A stretch of DNA of 43,449 nucleotides from Gammaproteobacteria bacterium (GTDB lineage Bacteria > Pseudomonadota > Gammaproteobacteria > UBA6186 > Azoamicaceae), in contig JAGVLG010000019.1 in assembly GCA_020054325.1 (NCBI GenBank), positions 1 through 43,449 of the forward strand, written 5' to 3'. Within the stretch, counting starts at the first letter, position 1. Every line of letters starts with the position of its first letter. Below the pieces are notes generated by a model. The model had not been told where the DNA came from. It saw only the letters and a list, made by a program, of their open reading frames with translations, and ran no database searches. The translations under genes were made by a program, and so were the position numbers. Positions 8,408 to 18,100 of this stretch are shown here, in pieces.

Positions 8408-10822
8408 TTAACGTTCAATTGAAAAGCTCAAATCAGCTCCAGCCCCTTTGTTGCCAGCTTCAAGATCTAGGGACCAATTTTCATTCAGCGCATACTTTAA
8501 GCGTGCGCGTTTTTTATCTATAGATGAATCCATGCTTTGTAAATATTGCAGGTAAAGCTTGTCACCAATAGGTCTGCCAATAACTAAATCTTTATTTTTA
8601 AACGCATTTTTATCATGAGTTGGATGATTGTAATTTGAACTATCATACGAAGAATAATCTGATAAAAACTCAGATTGCTGATTGGTGTTAGCAAAACCAA
8701 GCTCAGATAATTTTAATTTTTCTTGCAATATATTTTTTGAAAGTACGCTGCTACCAGCTAGCATAGCTTGCGATAATATTTTGTTGGGGTTATTTGCTAA
8801 GGTTGCTTCGTGAAAGTTTGGTGCCTGAGCTGTACCGCGCACCACAATATCTAGATCTGAACCAGTAGTATTTTTAAGTCTTATGTCTAAACTCGGATTG
8901 GATAACAAAGTTCCAATAGGATAAAGCAACCGACCTTTGTGTATAGTTAGTTTTTGTCCAGGTAATTGATAAGTGCCTTCTTTGATTGTAACTCTTCCAG
9001 ATCCATATAAAGTATTGTTACGTTGCGTGACATCTATATTACCAGAAATGTTGGCTTCCATTCCAAATCCTGAAAAGTGTACTGCTTCAAAGATCCAAAT
9101 GTTTAGATTAGGATTTACTGCAAATGCATTTTGTTTTGCCTGAGCCTTACTATCTACAAATACCACATCTTTGGATTTTATAGTGTTGGTTTTTTTGGGA
9201 TCGTAGAAAATATTACCGCGCAGAATATCAATATGACCTTGAATATTTAATTGTTGTTTTGCCAGATCATACCAGAGCTTTAATTGATTGTCTGCAATAA
9301 GATGCGCGGTAGAATTATTAACAAATTTTATTTCTTTGCCATTAATTTGTAATTCGTTTGGCATGTTTGCTTTAAAAGGTTCAATATAACCATTTAAGGT
9401 AAATTCTCCAGGGCCGCGGCGCATCTTGCCCGAACCTCGGAGTATAAATTTTTCAAGACTTTCATTATGAATATGCAGTTCCATTGGCTTAATCTTAATT
9501 CCTAATTTGGGAATAGTCGCAGTTATGTCTGTAAGATGCATAACTGCATTCACTTGTGGTTTGGCAATGGTGCCTCGTACTTCAGCCTTGCCACTAAGGT
9601 GTCCTTTTAAGCGCGTAACATCTGGCAAGAGTTGCATAATTAAACTGAGATCATCGGCATTTAACTTGATATCACCAGAAATTTGATCTTTATTCAATTT
9701 AAATTTCGCGGTTAAATAATTAGCTTGGTTGGCATTTAGATATAGTTTTGTTTCATAGTGTTGTAGGCTGTACATTTGCAATGCAATTTGTGTTTTGAGA
9801 TCAAATATTGTCCCTTGCAAGTTGCCGCTAGCTTCCTTGGATTGAATGTTATATTTAGCGTTGCCATATAATTTATGTTTGTCGTAGTTTAACACAACAT
9901 CATTTGTTTGCCAGAGCTTTTTGACAAAAGTCGCATTGCACTGTGCTGCAAAATTTTTTAAATTATAGTTGCCAGAAGCTTTAATGGAGTGTTTTGTTGA
10001 TTTGCCAGTGCCGTGTAGTTTGAATTGAGTTATTTTATGTTGCTGTTTAATGATTTGATCGGCTGTCGCAGCAATATCTAATGGCGCATTTTCTGACAAG
10101 GCTGCATTAATGGCAGCAGATAAATTTTTGACTTTATATTCTTGTAATATAAAATTCTTTGAGTTTAAAGTAGCGCTTATAGTCGGTGTTGGAGTTAACA
10201 ATAACTCACCAGCAGCGTGCAATGTACCGCTGCTTTGTTTAAAAATTATTTCGGGCTGTATTAATTGTAAAGACCAGGATATTTTTTGATCTGTAGTTGC
10301 ATCGATCCTTGCAATATTATTACCTAAAAATAACTGCGCGCTTTGGAGTTGCCAAGTATTTTTATATAAGGCATTTAAACTAGCACGTAACTTGGCATTT
10401 TGCCATGTACCAATTAAACTCGTATTTAAATATAAGGTTTTGTTAGTATATCTAAACTGTCCTTTTATAAGTGCAATTTTAGTATTGTCGCCAGTTAATA
10501 ATAATTGCTGTGCCGGTAGAAACTTCTCAAACCCAACAATATTGGCAATTTTAAATGTACCCTGGCGCCAATTAACACTGAATTCAGTTATGTTTAATGA
10601 GGCTTTTTTATCTTGAACCTGTAAGTTTGCAATAATAATCTGTCGTCCCCAAAGCGTACCATGGGCTTTCTGATAGGTGATTTTAACTGGGGCAAAATAG
10701 GCTGCAATAGTTAAGACTGTGTTTAAACCGGAATTTGTAAAGCCGAGCAAGGCTATAGCTCCGGCAAGTAGGGCTATGGAAAGTACGATTTTGGTTAGGG
10801 TTCTAATTATTTTAAGTTGCAT
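8408..10822 (-). CDS. tamB: TamB, translocation and assembly module inner-membrane protein
   Basis: An 804-aa TamB (DUF490) protein. Residues 5-45 give an N-terminal membrane anchor. The rest is a long beta-rich repetitive body expected to form a hydrophobic groove across the periplasm, and it ends with the typical TamB C-terminal domain (…GADLSFSIER). With the Omp85 protein TamA it takes part in outer-membrane protein assembly and, in current models, in phospholipid transport. It is much shorter than E. coli TamB (1259 aa) but complete at both ends, so the bridge is simply shorter. It lies 180 bp downstream of tamA on the same strand. That gap contains a possible structured element, so tamB could have its own promoter. 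Confidence 0.92.
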   Translation of the reverse strand: MQLKIIRTLTKIVLSIALLAGAIALLGFTNSGLNTVLTIAAYFAPVKITYQKAHGTLWGRQIIIANLQVQDKKASLNITEFSVNWRQGTFKIANIVGFEKFLPAQQLLLTGDNTKIALIKGQFRYTNKTLYLNTSLIGTWQNAKLRASLNALYKNTWQLQSAQLFLGNNIARIDATTDQKISWSLQLIQPEIIFKQSSGTLHAAGELLLTPTPTISATLNSKNFILQEYKVKNLSAAINAALSENAPLDIAATADQIIKQQHKITQFKLHGTGKSTKHSIKASGNYNLKNFAAQCNATFVKKLWQTNDVVLNYDKHKLYGNAKYNIQSKEASGNLQGTIFDLKTQIALQMYSLQHYETKLYLNANQANYLTAKFKLNKDQISGDIKLNADDLSLIMQLLPDVTRLKGHLSGKAEVRGTIAKPQVNAVMHLTDITATIPKLGIKIKPMELHIHNESLEKFILRGSGKMRRGPGEFTLNGYIEPFKANMPNELQINGKEIKFVNNSTAHLIADNQLKLWYDLAKQQLNIQGHIDILRGNIFYDPKKTNTIKSKDVVFVDSKAQAKQNAFAVNPNLNIWIFEAVHFSGFGMEANISGNIDVTQRNNTLYGSGRVTIKEGTYQLPGQKLTIHKGRLLYPIGTLLSNPSLDIRLKNTTGSDLDIVVRGTAQAPNFHEATLANNPNKILSQAMLAGSSVLSKNILQEKLKLSELGFANTNQQSEFLSDYSSYDSSNYNHPTHDKNAFKNKDLVIGRPIGDKLYLQYLQSMDSSIDKKRARLKYALNENWSLDLEAGNKGAGADLSFSIER

Positions 10823-10945
10823 AGCCCGCTATGTTACTACAAATAGAATTCTCGCTCAACAAAGCTGAGCTAACTTAGATGTATATGCAAGGTTTAGCTC
10901 TCTTCTTTTTCCCAACCGCCTAGGAAAAAAATTGGTACCTCGTCC

Positions 10946-10986
10946 GGCCTAGTCGCTGTAGGTGTGAAATGCCGAGCTGCTAGGCC
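10946..10986 (-). other. Inverted repeat in the tamA-tamB gap
   Basis: GGCCTAG and CTAGGCC can pair as a 7-bp stem with a 27-nt loop, beginning 16 nt after the tamA stop. A run of seven T residues lies 14 nt further on (minus strand, near 10925-10931). This could be a leaky terminator or mRNA structure between tamA and tamB. The long loop and the distance to the T-run make a standard terminator doubtful. Confidence 0.25.
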
Positions 10987-11002
10987 TATTAGAGCTTTAA
11001 AG

Positions 11003-12778
11003 CTAAAAATCCGTACCAAAGGTTATATGCACTCGCCAATGTTTATTAGTAAGGGTATTCAAAGGCTTGGCCAAATCACAGCGAAAGTTGCCGATAGGGG
11101 TTATGTAGCGAACCCCAAATCCTGCTCCCATTGCTAATGGCCCGCCAAAGTTCATCGAGGCATTGCCCGAATCAAAAAATACTACACCACTTAATTCATG
11201 ATATAAATTGCGCTCTAACTCGCCACTGGCAATTACTAAATATTTACCGCCAATATTTTCTGAATTTGGATCTCCAGGAATGGCGCGTGGTCCAATTGCA
11301 TAATATCTAAAGCCACGTACTGTATCATCACCACCCGTGAAATAACGTAAACTTGGCGGCAGGCTATTAAATTCTTCGCTTTCTACAGCACCTAAGTTAC
11401 CACGAAATATAAAACGAGTTTTGGTAGCAATTGGCCAAATTTGTTTTAAGCCACCCTGGACTTGAATTACGCTGGTGGAAGATAAAACACCATGAATACC
11501 ACCGCGCACACTAATTTCAATTCTAGTACCATATTCAAAAGGATTGATTTCATAGCTATTTACCCAGATCCAACGTGCATTAGGAAGCAAATACATTTTG
11601 GTACGGTTAGGATTAGCTGCAACGATATGGAAAGTTTCAGAAAAATAATTTATTCCATAATTGGTTTCAGTTTTACCACGCTTAAAAGCACTAAAGCCAT
11701 AGATTTCGCCTTTGCGACTATACAATTCTTCTACAAACTCTTCTTGTCCAGTAACACCCAGTACGTAACGATCAGTAGCGGGGCGCTTGCCTGGAATAAT
11801 GTAATTAATTTTTGCTAAATGTAAGATGCTAGAATAATTTACATATGAAAAAACTCGATGCCCTGGAGTTTGAGTGCGACGATGCAACCAACCCGCACTA
11901 GCACGAATTCCAGTATCGGTACCATAACCTACGCTACCGGTATAACGATTGCGTGGCTTAGGTACTAGGCGTACATCTATTGGTACCGTAAGATCATTTG
12001 GATCTTGCAAATTGGTTTGTGGATCAAATCGAATTTTATTATACAGATCTGCTTGCTCCAAATTTTCTTGAAATTGCATTAATTTGTTAAGTTCATATGG
12101 ATCGCCACTCTTGAATGGTACGTAACGCTTTAACAGCGAATCTGGATACATGCCATCAATAAATTTTACTTTACCAAACACATATTGCTTTCCAGTATAT
12201 AAATTGAACTTAATATCTGCTTCATTGGTATCGCGGTTGATTTGCATCACACTTTGGGTGAATTCTGCTTGTAAAAATCCTAATGCATTAATGTCTGCTA
12301 AAAGCCTTTCTTTAGTTGCTTCGTAATCTGCATGTGTTAATACTTTCCCCGGCACAAGTAATGGCGTTTTAAGGAGCGGCTTTAAACGCGGATCATTTTG
12401 CCCAGGGCCAGTAACATTTATGGTAACAGCATAAATGGTTGTTGCCGGGCCTAAATTAATTTTAAAATCAGCAATCCATAGATTATTATCAGCGCTGATG
12501 CCTGGTACTTCTTTTAGAGCTTGTGAGATTTGCGCATTATAATACCCTTTTGCTTGCAAAGTAGTTTGAATTTGCGATTCTGCAAGGTCATATAAATTTT
12601 GTACCCGCGCAACCGTAACTTTAGGTTCGGTAATGGCTTGATATAAGTTCAAGTCTGCTTCGATGCTTTTTTTTATTGCTGCATCAACGCCGGAAATATT
12701 AACTTGTATTTGTAGCGCAAATAGCTTGCCACTAGCTAGAGCTATCAATGAAATTATTGTAATTCTACGCAACAACAT
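11003..12778 (-). CDS. tamA: TamA, Omp85-family outer-membrane assembly protein
   Basis: A 591-aa Omp85 protein, near the usual TamA length (577 in E. coli). A signal peptide (1-21) is followed by POTRA domains to about residue 270. The 16-stranded beta-barrel domain then includes the VRGF lid-lock motif in the sequence GGDDTVRGFRY and ends in an aromatic residue (FGTDF), as outer-membrane barrels do. It works with TamB, encoded next. It starts one base after the stop of the ABC transporter ATPase, so it is probably in one operon with the transporter. The POTRA arrangement and the tamB neighbour favour TamA over BamA. Confidence 0.94.
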   Translation of the reverse strand: MLLRRITIISLIALASGKLFALQIQVNISGVDAAIKKSIEADLNLYQAITEPKVTVARVQNLYDLAESQIQTTLQAKGYYNAQISQALKEVPGISADNNLWIADFKINLGPATTIYAVTINVTGPGQNDPRLKPLLKTPLLVPGKVLTHADYEATKERLLADINALGFLQAEFTQSVMQINRDTNEADIKFNLYTGKQYVFGKVKFIDGMYPDSLLKRYVPFKSGDPYELNKLMQFQENLEQADLYNKIRFDPQTNLQDPNDLTVPIDVRLVPKPRNRYTGSVGYGTDTGIRASAGWLHRRTQTPGHRVFSYVNYSSILHLAKINYIIPGKRPATDRYVLGVTGQEEFVEELYSRKGEIYGFSAFKRGKTETNYGINYFSETFHIVAANPNRTKMYLLPNARWIWVNSYEINPFEYGTRIEISVRGGIHGVLSSTSVIQVQGGLKQIWPIATKTRFIFRGNLGAVESEEFNSLPPSLRYFTGGDDTVRGFRYYAIGPRAIPGDPNSENIGGKYLVIASGELERNLYHELSGVVFFDSGNASMNFGGPLAMGAGFGVRYITPIGNFRCDLAKPLNTLTNKHWRVHITFGTDF

Positions 12779-12779
12779 T

Positions 12780-14126
12780 TTATTGCGGGTTCTCCAAACT
12801 CAATTCACCAGAGTCGTAATCGTAAGCTAAAATTTCTGCATAGCGGCCTAAATCAATTATGGTCCGTAAAATACGTTCTGATTCTTCTTCGCTAAAATAA
12901 TTTTGTAATTCGTTTAAAAAGGTGCTTTCAGGAGTGCGATGGCTTGGCTCCCGATCTAATATGTGTCTTATATGTTGTGCTAGAGGAATGTATTGTAATA
13001 AGTGTTGTGCAAAGATTTGTTTGCGCTCTTGGATATTAGAATTGGCAAATTTTTTGCCGGCATCGGTAAATGCGATTTCGCCTTCAGAAATCTTTGCAAA
13101 ACGCATCATATCCAACATTTCAGTTAATGGAAAAACATTATTAACATCCAGGTGTAAAGATTCAGCCAAGACTGGTAAGTTAATTACACCATCAACTTCA
13201 TGATCTTCCATTGCTTCTACTAACCCAATTAATTCTGATATATCAACCACGGGTAAACGATAGGCATATTCTGGGTGTTCAGTGGGTTCTTCTTCATGCG
13301 CTGCTTGCAGCAAAGCTTGGGCTTTAGCTTTGGCAATTCTGGAGCGCTCGCTCTTTGTCATTTCCATGTAGATCTGATCTAACAATTCTCGAAATGCTAG
13401 ACTTTCAGTGTCGCGTGGGTAGGGTAAATCGACTGTAATTTCAGCTTGAATTGTGCCAGGATCACTTGCAAAAATTACAATACGATCTGCCATCAGAATT
13501 GCTTCTTCAATGTCGTGCGTGACACAAACTATGCCCTTTATTTTAGTGCGTTTGCTGGTCCAGAGATCAATTAAATCGCTACGCAAGTTATCAGTAGTCA
13601 AAATATCTAGGGCTGAAAATGGTTCATCCATTAATAATACGTCTGGTTCAACTACCAAAGCCCTTGCAAAACCAACGCGTTGTCGCATACCACCAGAAAG
13701 TTCTTTAGGGTAAGCAGACTCGAAACCATCTAGACCAATAGTGTCAATTGCTTTTAAAGCTCGTTTACGCCGTTCTTTACTCTCTACACCAAGCGCTTCT
13801 AAACCTAGTTCTACATTTTCTAATACTGTTAACCATGGTAACAACGCAAAAGTTTGAAAAACCATTGCAATACCTTGTACTGGAGCATGGATTGGAGTAT
13901 TACGATAAAATAAATTACCAGAGGATGGCTTAATCAATCCCGCCATTAAACGTAATAAGGTAGATTTACCCGAGCCAGATTTTCCAAGTAAACTTACAAT
14001 CTCACCTTCACGCAACTTAAAATTTATTGAATCTAGTACCAATAATTCTTGTCCTTCAGCACTTATAAAGGATTTTGAAATATTTTCTATGCTTAACAAA
14101 GTGGTACTATTTTCAGAAATATTCAT
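12780..14126 (-). CDS. NitT/TauT-type ABC transporter ATPase with AAA-associated C-terminal domain
   Basis: A 448-aa protein. Residues 1-260 form the nucleotide-binding domain: Walker A GKSGSGKS (48-55), Q-loop VFQ (89-91), signature LSGGM (143-147), Walker B VLLMDE (163-168) and H-loop His204. Residues about 280-445 match the AAA-associated C-terminal domain found on a subset of nitrate/sulfonate/taurine-type importers. All catalytic motifs are intact. It energises the two-domain permease encoded 9 bp upstream. No periplasmic binding protein is encoded nearby, so the substrate cannot be inferred. It is followed without a gap by tamA. Confidence 0.92.
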   Translation of the reverse strand: MNISENSTTLLSIENISKSFISAEGQELLVLDSINFKLREGEIVSLLGKSGSGKSTLLRLMAGLIKPSSGNLFYRNTPIHAPVQGIAMVFQTFALLPWLTVLENVELGLEALGVESKERRKRALKAIDTIGLDGFESAYPKELSGGMRQRVGFARALVVEPDVLLMDEPFSALDILTTDNLRSDLIDLWTSKRTKIKGIVCVTHDIEEAILMADRIVIFASDPGTIQAEITVDLPYPRDTESLAFRELLDQIYMEMTKSERSRIAKAKAQALLQAAHEEEPTEHPEYAYRLPVVDISELIGLVEAMEDHEVDGVINLPVLAESLHLDVNNVFPLTEMLDMMRFAKISEGEIAFTDAGKKFANSNIQERKQIFAQHLLQYIPLAQHIRHILDREPSHRTPESTFLNELQNYFSEEESERILRTIIDLGRYAEILAYDYDSGELSLENPQ

Positions 14127-14135
14127 AATAATTAC

Positions 14136-15875
14136 CTAAATTAATGTAAAGCGTTCTTCTGCTAGGCGGTATAATTTTTGCCAGAGTACGCGATTAAAAA
14201 ACATGACATAAATGCACATTACCCCAATGCCTAATGCAATGCGTGGGAAATCGCCTTCATGAGTATACTGGGTAATATATTGCCCTAAACCAGCAGAGAC
14301 TATAGTATTGCCACCCCACTCAACGTATTCTGCAACTATGCTGGCATTCCAGCAGCCACCAGCAGCTGCCATAGCCCCAGTCACATAGTGCGGGAAAATT
14401 CCAGGTAATATCATGCGACGCCACCATAGCCATCCTCTAACATTTAGGTTGCGCACTGCGAGGCGAATATCTTTCGGAATATTCTCTGTGCCGCTGATGA
14501 CATTAAATAGTATGTACCATTGCGTACCTAGAATCATTAACGGCATGGTCCAAATATTGTGATTCAAATTGTATCGTAAAATTACAATTACAAATAATGG
14601 ATAGAATAAATTTGCCGGAAATGCAGATAAGAATTGAATTAGTGGTTGAATAACTAGAGCAAATTTAGGATTTAGGCCAATCCAGACCCCGATAGGGATC
14701 CAAATTAACGAGGCCAGAACAATTAAAATAGCTACTTTAATTGAAGTCAGTAAGCCCAAATAGAATACATGTAATACTTCTTTGGTGTGCACTTCATGCC
14801 GAATTAACATCACTAATGCAATGGCTGTTAAAATTAAACTAGCAACCAATAATGCATTCCAACAAACGACCGAAGTGGCTGAAATGCGTTCTTTATACTT
14901 TTCCGATAGCTTAAGTTGCTTCCTTGGGATTAAGCGTTTATAACCATTTACAAATACATCTGCAAATTTGGTAAACACAATTTCGCAAGTTTTTAGCAAG
15001 CGAGTTTTAGTTAATAAGTCGTAAAACCAAGATTGATGAATTGCAGTTTCTTCATCAATTTCTGCATGAAATCTTTCTGCCCATGCCAACAATGGTCTAA
15101 ATATAAACTGATCATATAAAATTATTATTATTAGCATGGTGATACTAGCGTACATAAGCGCGGTTAGATTCGCTTCGCGAATTGCTTTATCAATGTAAGA
15201 TCCTACTCCAGGCAACGTAATATTTTGTTTAGATACTTCAATAGCTTCGGATAACACCACAAAGAACCAGCCCGCAGACATCGACACCATAGTATTCCAA
15301 ATTAAAGCTTGGGTTCCGTAGGGGACCTCAACCTTCCAATATTTTTGCCAACCAGATAGATGGTACATTTTCGAAACTTCGCGTAATTCTGGTGGCAAAG
15401 TACGTAATGATTGGTACAAGCTCAAAATCATATTCCAAACTTGCGAAGTGAATATTGCAAATATTGCCGCACACTCTGGCCCTAACAGGCTATTTGGAAA
15501 TAAATGAATAAAGCCAACCACAGTAATTGATAACATACCGAGTACTGGCACTGATTGCATAATATCAATGAATGGCAGTAAAAACTTTTCCGCTTGGCGA
15601 TTCTTTGCTGCCAATGGTGCGATTGTAAATGTAACTATTAGCGAAAAAAACATCGCGATGAACATGCGTAATACTGAACTTAGAGCATATCTTGGTAATG
15701 CACTGGGTGCTAAAGAGATTTCAATTGGTTCTCCAACTTTATATGGCAATGCCATTTGTTGGGTGCCCCATGCGATTCCGGCCAAAATTCCTATAACAAT
15801 AATAAAAACAATGATATCCCAAATGTTAGGAGTCAAAGTATTTAATGAATTTGGCTGATATACTGGTTGTGTCAT
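14136..15875 (-). CDS. ABC transporter permease, two fused permease domains
   Basis: A 579-aa membrane protein made of two MetI-like permease halves, about 20-290 and 330-575. Each has 5-6 hydrophobic helices and an EAA-type coupling loop (near YGTQALIWNTM in the first half and PGIFPHYVTGAMAAAGG in the second). A hydrophilic linker joins them. The fusion lets one chain supply both membrane domains that pair with the ATPase encoded next. It belongs to the NitT/TauT-like group. It is first in the transcript permease-ATPase-tamA(-tamB) and divergent from the DUF2066 gene, 58 bp apart. Confidence 0.92.
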   Translation of the reverse strand: MTQPVYQPNSLNTLTPNIWDIIVFIIVIGILAGIAWGTQQMALPYKVGEPIEISLAPSALPRYALSSVLRMFIAMFFSLIVTFTIAPLAAKNRQAEKFLLPFIDIMQSVPVLGMLSITVVGFIHLFPNSLLGPECAAIFAIFTSQVWNMILSLYQSLRTLPPELREVSKMYHLSGWQKYWKVEVPYGTQALIWNTMVSMSAGWFFVVLSEAIEVSKQNITLPGVGSYIDKAIREANLTALMYASITMLIIIILYDQFIFRPLLAWAERFHAEIDEETAIHQSWFYDLLTKTRLLKTCEIVFTKFADVFVNGYKRLIPRKQLKLSEKYKERISATSVVCWNALLVASLILTAIALVMLIRHEVHTKEVLHVFYLGLLTSIKVAILIVLASLIWIPIGVWIGLNPKFALVIQPLIQFLSAFPANLFYPLFVIVILRYNLNHNIWTMPLMILGTQWYILFNVISGTENIPKDIRLAVRNLNVRGWLWWRRMILPGIFPHYVTGAMAAAGGCWNASIVAEYVEWGGNTIVSAGLGQYITQYTHEGDFPRIALGIGVMCIYVMFFNRVLWQKLYRLAEERFTLI

Positions 15876-15933
15876 GTCACATAGTGTAGAGTAGTTTAGG
15901 GTACAGTGTAAATTTTTTATTGGTATAGTTAGT

Positions 15934-16725
15934 ATGAAAACTCATAACTGTTTAGTAGCATTAATTTTAAGTTGCAGTATTTGGTTTACTGGGGTTGTAG
16001 TAGCAGATTCGGGTAAGCCTAATGAACCGGTATTATTTTGGGTAGTCATTGAACAAAATGCCGCGCCACAATTTTTAGCTGGTGATTTGCACCATAATTA
16101 TATAACGCAGCTAATGCATTCTGCTCAGGCTTATGGCGTAAATGCTTTACTCCCAATGTTAGATTTAAGCGAGAGGCTGCAGTTACATGAGCAAGATGTT
16201 GCTCAGTTTAAATGGGATGTTTTACTTGCCGCAAGTCAACGTTATAATGCCAAAACCATTATCGCGGGTCGTTTAAAAAAGAATGATGAGGTTTGGGAAT
16301 GTAGTTGGCAAATTTATGATTCCACCCAACCGCAATTAGAACCACAATCATGGAGCTCTAGTGGCAAAGATTTAGCTGAACAGTTTGTAATGGTAAACGA
16401 AACTGTTGCCAAACGTGCCCAATTAGATGATTTTGCATTAGAAGGTGGTAATATAGCTCGGGCGATGGCAAAAGAAGTCGTTAAAGTACGCATCACTGGT
16501 ATTGAAAGCTTAGATGTATATTCGAAGGTGGTAGAAATTTTACAAACCTTGCCAATAGTATCTAGTGTAGAGCTTAATGGTTTAACTGGCGATGAAGCAT
16601 TATTCTTTATCAATACTGATTCGGATAAATATAACGTAGCACAGGCCCTAGCTGCACAGGAAAATTTAGTGATTAATCCCAACGTTAACAGCAATGAATA
16701 TTTAGAATATAAGGTAAATTCTTGA
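15934..16725 (+). CDS. DUF2066 domain-containing exported protein
   Basis: A 263-aa protein with a clear signal peptide (1-25, likely cut after VVA). The remainder fits DUF2066, a periplasmic or envelope protein of unknown function found next to hda in many gammaproteobacteria. Its stop codon overlaps the TTG start of hda (TTGA), so the two genes are translationally coupled. No good ribosome site precedes the ATG, and only 58 bp separate it from the divergent ABC transporter operon, so the promoters must overlap. The domain call rests mainly on general features and neighbourhood. Confidence 0.82.
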   Translation: MKTHNCLVALILSCSIWFTGVVVADSGKPNEPVLFWVVIEQNAAPQFLAGDLHHNYITQLMHSAQAYGVNALLPMLDLSERLQLHEQDVAQFKWDVLLAASQRYNAKTIIAGRLKKNDEVWECSWQIYDSTQPQLEPQSWSSSGKDLAEQFVMVNETVAKRAQLDDFALEGGNIARAMAKEVVKVRITGIESLDVYSKVVEILQTLPIVSSVELNGLTGDEALFFINTDSDKYNVAQALAAQENLVINPNVNSNEYLEYKVNS

Positions 16726-17417
16726 GCGCACAGCAGTTACCATTAAGTTTTCGTTTACGCGATGATGCGACATTTGATAATTACCTTGCGGTTGGTAATC
16801 AGCAAGTGTTGCATAATATTTTAGAATTGTTAGCAGGAAAGGCCGATACCTTTATTTACCTTTGGGGCAGTGAAGGCAGCGGCAAAAGCCATTTATTGCA
16901 AGCATGCTGCCATGCCGCTCCTGAGTATAACAAAACTGCATTGTATCTGCCGTTAGCAGAGTTGTTCAGTTTTAGTTATGATGCGTTTCATGGCTTAGAA
17001 AATGTTGATTTAATTTGTCTCGATGATATCGATCAAATTGCAGGTAACCGTAATGCTGAAGAGCAAGTGTTTCATTTTTTTAATCGGATCCGTGCTCAAG
17101 GCAATAGCTTACTCATTGCTGCAAATGTTGCGCCGCTGCAGTTGAAAATTGCATTACCAGATTTAAAATCCCGCCTTGCTTGGGGGATTGTATACCAGTT
17201 GCATGCCCTTGATGACGCTGAAAAACTTAGTGCTTTACAGTTGCATGCTAAAGCGCGTGGTTTAGAATTAGATGAATCAGTAGGTAACTTTTTATTAGGG
17301 CGTTGTGCTCGAAATATGACACAGTTATTTGCTACTTTAGAGCTTTTAGATCAGGCATCACTAATTGAGCAACGTCGCCTAACAATACCATTCGTAAAAC
17401 GTATTTTAGGGGTGTAA
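16722..17417 (+). CDS. hda: Hda, DnaA regulatory inactivator
   Basis: A 231-aa AAA+ protein similar to domain III of DnaA. An N-terminal QQLPLSF segment resembles the beta-clamp-binding motif, followed by Walker A GSEGSGKS (49-56), Walker B LICLDDID and a sensor region with PDLKSRLAWG. Hda, bound to the DNA-loaded sliding clamp, stimulates ATP hydrolysis by DnaA and so prevents re-initiation of replication. Length agrees with E. coli Hda (233 aa). The start is TTG and overlaps the stop of the upstream DUF2066 gene. Its 3' end overlaps the convergent gene by 12 bp. Confidence 0.93.
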   Translation: MSAQQLPLSFRLRDDATFDNYLAVGNQQVLHNILELLAGKADTFIYLWGSEGSGKSHLLQACCHAAPEYNKTALYLPLAELFSFSYDAFHGLENVDLICLDDIDQIAGNRNAEEQVFHFFNRIRAQGNSLLIAANVAPLQLKIALPDLKSRLAWGIVYQLHALDDAEKLSALQLHAKARGLELDESVGNFLLGRCARNMTQLFATLELLDQASLIEQRRLTIPFVKRILGV

Positions 17418-17963
17418 ACTAGCAACTTCTTCTGGAGTCGCTAATTCATTTTCTGAAGTCAATCTTCTTACGCCAACAGTTAAATTGAATGCGTGATTTT
17501 CAGGCTTTGCAGAAAGACCGTATTTTTCACGAATTTCAGAAAGGGACGGAGCATCAACTGCAAGCATAAAATACTCTTTGTCGTGAATTACAACAGTATA
17601 GAATCCAAGAGGTTTAAAATGGATTGTTTGCCCGATTTCTCGCAACTCCTTAATATTTTTAGTTTCATCGGCAGTCATTACCGTAATATAGGCATTGCTA
17701 ATTGCATTGTTTTGTGAAAATTGCGGAATACCGAATCCTGGCCGCGCTACCTTATGCAATAAATCTTGGATGTATTGATCTGGAACGTGCACATAAGTAA
17801 AGCCATCAGAGTTTTGCTGTAGCACACCTTGGTTCTGTAAGGCTTCTTTGGCATACGAAAGTAAACGTGGCTGATTAACCCTAGAGCCGTCCACTATATA
17901 AGCTGTTCCTGAACCTGCGCTTAGTAATAATAAAGCCGCAATTACTAAATTTTTACTCGCCAT
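17406..17963 (-). CDS. Exported hypothetical protein, 185 aa
   Basis: Residues 1-22 look like a signal peptide (MASKNLVIAALLLLSAGSG then TAY). The mature part is a small soluble domain of mixed helix and strand with no cysteines and no motif I recognise. It is probably periplasmic or secreted. Its 3' end overlaps the hda stop by 12 bp on the opposite strand, and it diverges from the EamA transporter gene across a 137-bp intergenic region. Confidence 0.8.
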   Translation of the reverse strand: MASKNLVIAALLLLSAGSGTAYIVDGSRVNQPRLLSYAKEALQNQGVLQQNSDGFTYVHVPDQYIQDLLHKVARPGFGIPQFSQNNAISNAYITVMTADETKNIKELREIGQTIHFKPLGFYTVVIHDKEYFMLAVDAPSLSEIREKYGLSAKPENHAFNLTVGVRRLTSENELATPEEVASLHP

Positions 17964-18042
17964 CGCTGCATCCTTACAATTTTCAGGTGATATATATAGA
18001 ATATCATATTTAGAGCAAACGACAAATTAGCTCTCATTGGAT

Positions 18043-18071
18043 TTGCTGAACTAGCTATATTCTGCGATAAT
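18043..18071 (+). promoter_or_regulatory. Candidate sigma70 promoter of the EamA transporter gene
   Basis: TTGCTG (18043-18048) and GATAAT (18066-18071) are separated by exactly 17 bp. The expected start of transcription is about 23 nt before the ATG at 18101, leaving room for the ribosome site GAAGAG. Confidence 0.5.
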
Positions 18072-18100
18072 GGCAACTAATTTTACTCGAAGAGACCACA

